Assembly: GCA_910585255.1 (NCBI GenBank)
Contig: CAJUEI010000024.1
Location: 1-26,549, forward strand
Length of the DNA: 26,549 bases
Direction: 5' to 3'
Source: an uncultured Lachnospiraceae bacterium
GTDB taxonomy: Bacteria; Bacillota; Clostridia; Lachnospirales; Lachnospiraceae
Below are positions 24,224 to 26,549 of the stretch, one piece after another. The translations under genes were made by a program, and so were the position numbers. Every line of letters begins with the position of its first letter. Within the stretch, counting starts at the first letter, position 1. The notes beneath the pieces were generated by a model. The model ran no database searches. It had not been told where the DNA came from and saw nothing but the letters and a program-made list of their open reading frames with translations.

Positions 24224-24269
24224 TTCTAATTTGGCAAAACTATGAACTATAATAAATTATGTCACAAAA

Positions 24270-24310
24270 AAGTTATGCCTCTGTTATTATATCAAATAAT
24301 AGCAGAGGCA
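24270..24310 (-). terminator. Intrinsic terminator of the GHKL kinase-LytTR operon
   Basis: A 15-base stem with one G-U pair: TGCCTCTGTTATTAT (24276-24290) and ATAATAGCAGAGGCA (24296-24310), loop ATCAA. On the minus strand it is followed by TAACTTTTTTG. It lies 58 bases after the kinase stop. Confidence 0.85.
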
Positions 24311-24368
24311 GATATACCCTGTTCTTCACATAATCAACCTGATTTTTCACATAAACCAACACTCTAGT

Positions 24369-25661
24369 TTATTTTTCTAAAAATGAAATAAAAATTCTTA
24401 CAACAAATTCCCGATTTTCGATATAACAGTCAAATTCTGCCTGATATTTTTTGACAAATTCCTGTACACTTACCATACCAAAGCCGTGCTCTAATCCCTG
24501 TTCTGAAATAGGAAGTCCCGTCTTTCGAGAAAATTTTACTTTTTCATCGCATAAATTTCTCACTTCTAATAATAGATATTCTCCTCCTCGATTTTTTATC
24601 ATAAATTTAATGATCTGTTCTTCTTCCTTTAACTTTTGTACCGCATGTATCGCATTTTCTATTAAATTTGCAATTAAAACAGCTAACTCATAATTATCTA
24701 CCTTTTGTTCCTCCGGCACGACACTTTTAATAGAAAGCCTAATTCCTAAATTTTTTGCTTTCTTTTCCATACTGTATAAAATGCAGTTAATAATACTATT
24801 TTCACAATATGTCGCAAAATATTGAGTATCTAAATGTTCTATATCATTAGCCAGTACTTCTTTTACTTCCTTCCACTTCTGGTTTTGAATCAATTCCATT
24901 AAAAGCTGATCTTTATGCCGCATATCATGACGTATAATCTGCAATTCTTTCTTTACTGCCTCTATCTGTTCTAATTGAAGTGCAATTCCCTCTACATAGG
25001 CATACATCGCCCTGTTTTTCCAGACCATCTGCTTTTCCTCTAACCGGGCATAGATATATTTTAAAATCAAAACATAAAATAAAATCACCATCAGCATTAA
25101 AGATACCGCTACAAAAATACTTTCCCGATTCTGTTCAAATTGTACTGGAAAGTATAATAACAAATAAAAGGTAATATAACACATAGCGGGAATCAGACAA
25201 AGCCACCATAAAATCTCTTTACTAATAACATTTCTGCAAATCTCCCGTATCGTATAATTTAGAAAAATGAAAACCACTATATTAACCAACGTACAGGTTA
25301 TCATAGCAGCTGTCAAATTTTTAAAAAATACCCATACTCCACACGCCAAAACATTTCCTTCCAAAACAAAATTAGAGGAGCTAAATCCAATAAAAACAGT
25401 ATAACTGTCCTTTTTCTTAGACAGCAAAAGTGCCGTTGCCTGAATAATAATAATCTGTGATCCGCTGCCAATTAATTTTACCCATCCAATATCAAATGCA
25501 TATTGTATCCGCAGTATCTCCACTCCAACAGCAAGTATAGTAGAGATGATACAGATAAAAACAGATTTTTTATAAGAATACTTTAATAATAGGAACTGTA
25601 AAAAATAAATCATAATAAATACACAGGAATTCATTAAAATCCAAATCTGAAAGATCCTCAT
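24369..25661 (-). CDS. GHKL sensor histidine kinase, AgrC type
   Basis: A 430-residue membrane kinase. The first 205 residues hold six or seven membrane helices, as in AgrC-type peptide receptors. A helical linker leads to the phosphoacceptor motif IIRHDMRHK (His245) and the HPK10/GHKL ATP-binding domain: N box LIANLIENAIHAV (Asn336) and G box EHGFGMVSV (about 393-396). I place the start at ATG 25661, where AGAGGA is 8 bases upstream; the in-frame TTG at 25667 is too close to it. It is 42 bases downstream of the LytTR regulator gene, in one operon ended by the hairpin at 24276-24310. Such kinases often sense cyclic peptides, but no agrB or agrD gene is seen here. Confidence 0.9.
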   Translation of the reverse strand: MRIFQIWILMNSCVFIMIYFLQFLLLKYSYKKSVFICIISTILAVGVEILRIQYAFDIGWVKLIGSGSQIIIIQATALLLSKKKDSYTVFIGFSSSNFVLEGNVLACGVWVFFKNLTAAMITCTLVNIVVFIFLNYTIREICRNVISKEILWWLCLIPAMCYITFYLLLYFPVQFEQNRESIFVAVSLMLMVILFYVLILKYIYARLEEKQMVWKNRAMYAYVEGIALQLEQIEAVKKELQIIRHDMRHKDQLLMELIQNQKWKEVKEVLANDIEHLDTQYFATYCENSIINCILYSMEKKAKNLGIRLSIKSVVPEEQKVDNYELAVLIANLIENAIHAVQKLKEEEQIIKFMIKNRGGEYLLLEVRNLCDEKVKFSRKTGLPISEQGLEHGFGMVSVQEFVKKYQAEFDCYIENREFVVRIFISFLEK

Positions 25662-25703
25662 TGCCAAAATCCTCTTTACATTAAAAATATTTTTTCATAT
25701 CTC

Positions 25704-26432
25704 TTAGTATCTCTTTGACAGATACTGCAAATAAATTCTCTTTACTTCTGTCTGCCTGCTTCTGCTGACAGGAACCACCTTATCAGAAAACATTACAATC
25801 TGACTTTGGTTATAAAGTTTAATATAACGAAGATTTACAATAAAAGATTTATGTACCTGTATAAAATTTTCATTTTCCAATAATTCTTCCATATCACTTT
25901 CAAACGATTTTCTTAAAAATCGACTAATCACTGGCTCTCCATTTACTACTGCAATATATAAAGTTCTAGAAACATTTTCTATATATTCAATTTCCTGATA
26001 GAAAAGATTTCGAATTCCTTCTATTGTATTGACATGCAGCACTTTCTGCATCTGCAGTGTCTGTCTGACAGCAAAATCCATCGCTTCTTCAAACTCCCGC
26101 TGCTGAATCGGCTTTAATAAATATCTCTGTGCAAACACGCCAAACGCCTGCAGGGCATAATCCGCCGAAGAGGTTAAATAAATAATTACTGCCTGATCGT
26201 CCTGTTTTCGAATCACTTTTCCGATTTCAATTCCATCTCTGTCCGGCATTAATATATCCAAAAAATAGATCGGATAATCCTTTTTCTTCTCTAATTGTGT
26301 CTCTAACTCTTCTGCCCGATAAAATTTATTGATATATAAATTTACTGATTTTTCCTTCGCATAACATGCAATCCTCTCCTCTAGAGCATCCAGCACCTTT
26401 CGGTCGTCATCACATAATGCTATCTGTATCAT
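25704..26432 (-). CDS. LytTR-family response regulator, AgrA type
   Basis: A 242-residue regulator. The receiver domain has the acidic pocket Asp8-Asp9, the phosphoacceptor Asp59 in YFLDILMPDRDG, the conserved Ser/Thr in IIYLTSSADY and Lys in YLLKPIQ. A LytTR DNA-binding domain follows from about residue 136 (IRNLFYQEIEYIENVSRTL, FIQVHKSFIVNLRYI, VPVSRSRQTEVKRIY). It is the partner of the GHKL kinase encoded next. The start is set at 26432, where GGAGGA lies 7 bases upstream; a longer frame opening at 26516 has no site and would begin close to the terminal repeat. Its targets (direct repeats of LytTR type) are not evident in the window. Confidence 0.92.
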   Translation of the reverse strand: MIQIALCDDDRKVLDALEERIACYAKEKSVNLYINKFYRAEELETQLEKKKDYPIYFLDILMPDRDGIEIGKVIRKQDDQAVIIYLTSSADYALQAFGVFAQRYLLKPIQQREFEEAMDFAVRQTLQMQKVLHVNTIEGIRNLFYQEIEYIENVSRTLYIAVVNGEPVISRFLRKSFESDMEELLENENFIQVHKSFIVNLRYIKLYNQSQIVMFSDKVVPVSRSRQTEVKRIYLQYLSKRY

Positions 26433-26496
26433 CAGATTATCCTCCGTATCTATTATAAAATCCATCTTATTGCAAAGTATACAAATAATTCTAAAG

Positions 26497-26549
26497 GTCA
26501 AATCGGATATTCGCAATCCGCTTCGCTACTTGCTCATAACCTCATCAAG
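26497..26549 (-). repeat. Terminal inverted repeat, right copy
   Basis: This is the reverse complement of 43-95 with three mismatches. It runs to the last base of the window, so the full repeat may be longer. It sits about 65 bases upstream of the LytTR regulator start at 26432. Its inner edge carries TTGACC on the minus strand, a possible -35-like element for that gene, although spacing to the nearest TATACT is only 14 bases. Confidence 0.85.

Noticed and set aside
24117..24368. c-di-GMP or other riboswitch in front of the chemoreceptor
   Set aside because: The inverted repeat lacks the conserved c-di-GMP-I or -II core sequences and resembles no other class I know; kept only as an unexplained dyad.
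26433..26516. Extended start (26516) for the LytTR regulator
   Set aside because: The added 28 residues are not part of the receiver fold, and GGAGGA sits correctly for the start at 26432.
1..26549. CRISPR array, tRNA, rRNA or prophage genes
   Set aside because: No regularly spaced direct repeats, no tRNA-like CCA-ended cloverleaf and no phage structural or integrase genes were seen on either strand.

Overview
The window is low-GC DNA with strong Shine-Dalgarno sites and a gene set typical of Gram-positive gut Clostridia. The Tad pilus locus has DUF6382-FHA, DUF5702-like TadG and a short Flp1-type pilin, a combination I associate with Lachnospiraceae. The assignment is from gene content only; no search was run.

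Layout. (1) 1-550: a mobile-element scar, with a repeat shared in inverted orientation with the far end of the window and a decayed IS200/IS605-type TnpA-TnpB chimera. (2) 547-3983: a HIT-family hydrolase, an orphan soluble histidine kinase, and a coupled pair of rhomboid protease and flavodoxin-SCP2 fusion. (3) 4101-14132 (minus strand): a complete, compact Tad/Flp pilus operon. In transcription order it encodes CpaE-like ATPase, TadA, TadB, an enlarged TadC, a 57-residue Flp pilin, a large TadG-like protein, a TadE-like protein with a Cys/His tail, an A24 prepilin peptidase, a second TadE-like protein and a DUF6382-FHA protein. A second A24 peptidase lies just upstream (14369-14791) with its own promoter. 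(4) 14792-22355: a putative peptide export/sensing locus. It holds a self-contained 15-codon gene with sigma-A promoter, Shine-Dalgarno site and intrinsic terminator, a convergent ABC exporter, two tandem paralogous XRE-TPR regulators, and a divergent pair of overlapping ABC exporter genes. (5) 22368-26432 (minus strand): a chemoreceptor, then a LytTR response regulator and GHKL histidine kinase pair of agr type, each unit ended by a clear hairpin terminator.

How the parts may work together. The Tad genes encode the assembly ATPase, inner-membrane platform, pilin, minor pilins and processing peptidase, so this block is self-sufficient for pilus assembly in a monoderm. No outer-membrane secretin is present, as expected. 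The region-4 genes lack any visible modification enzyme or peptidase domain. The most interesting reading is that the 15-residue peptide, or the full-length precursor it descends from, is cargo or signal for the neighbouring ABC exporters and RRNPP-like regulators. This rests on gene proximity and is inference.

Several starts were moved inward from the longest reading frame where a good ribosome binding site decides the start; each case is stated in the entry.
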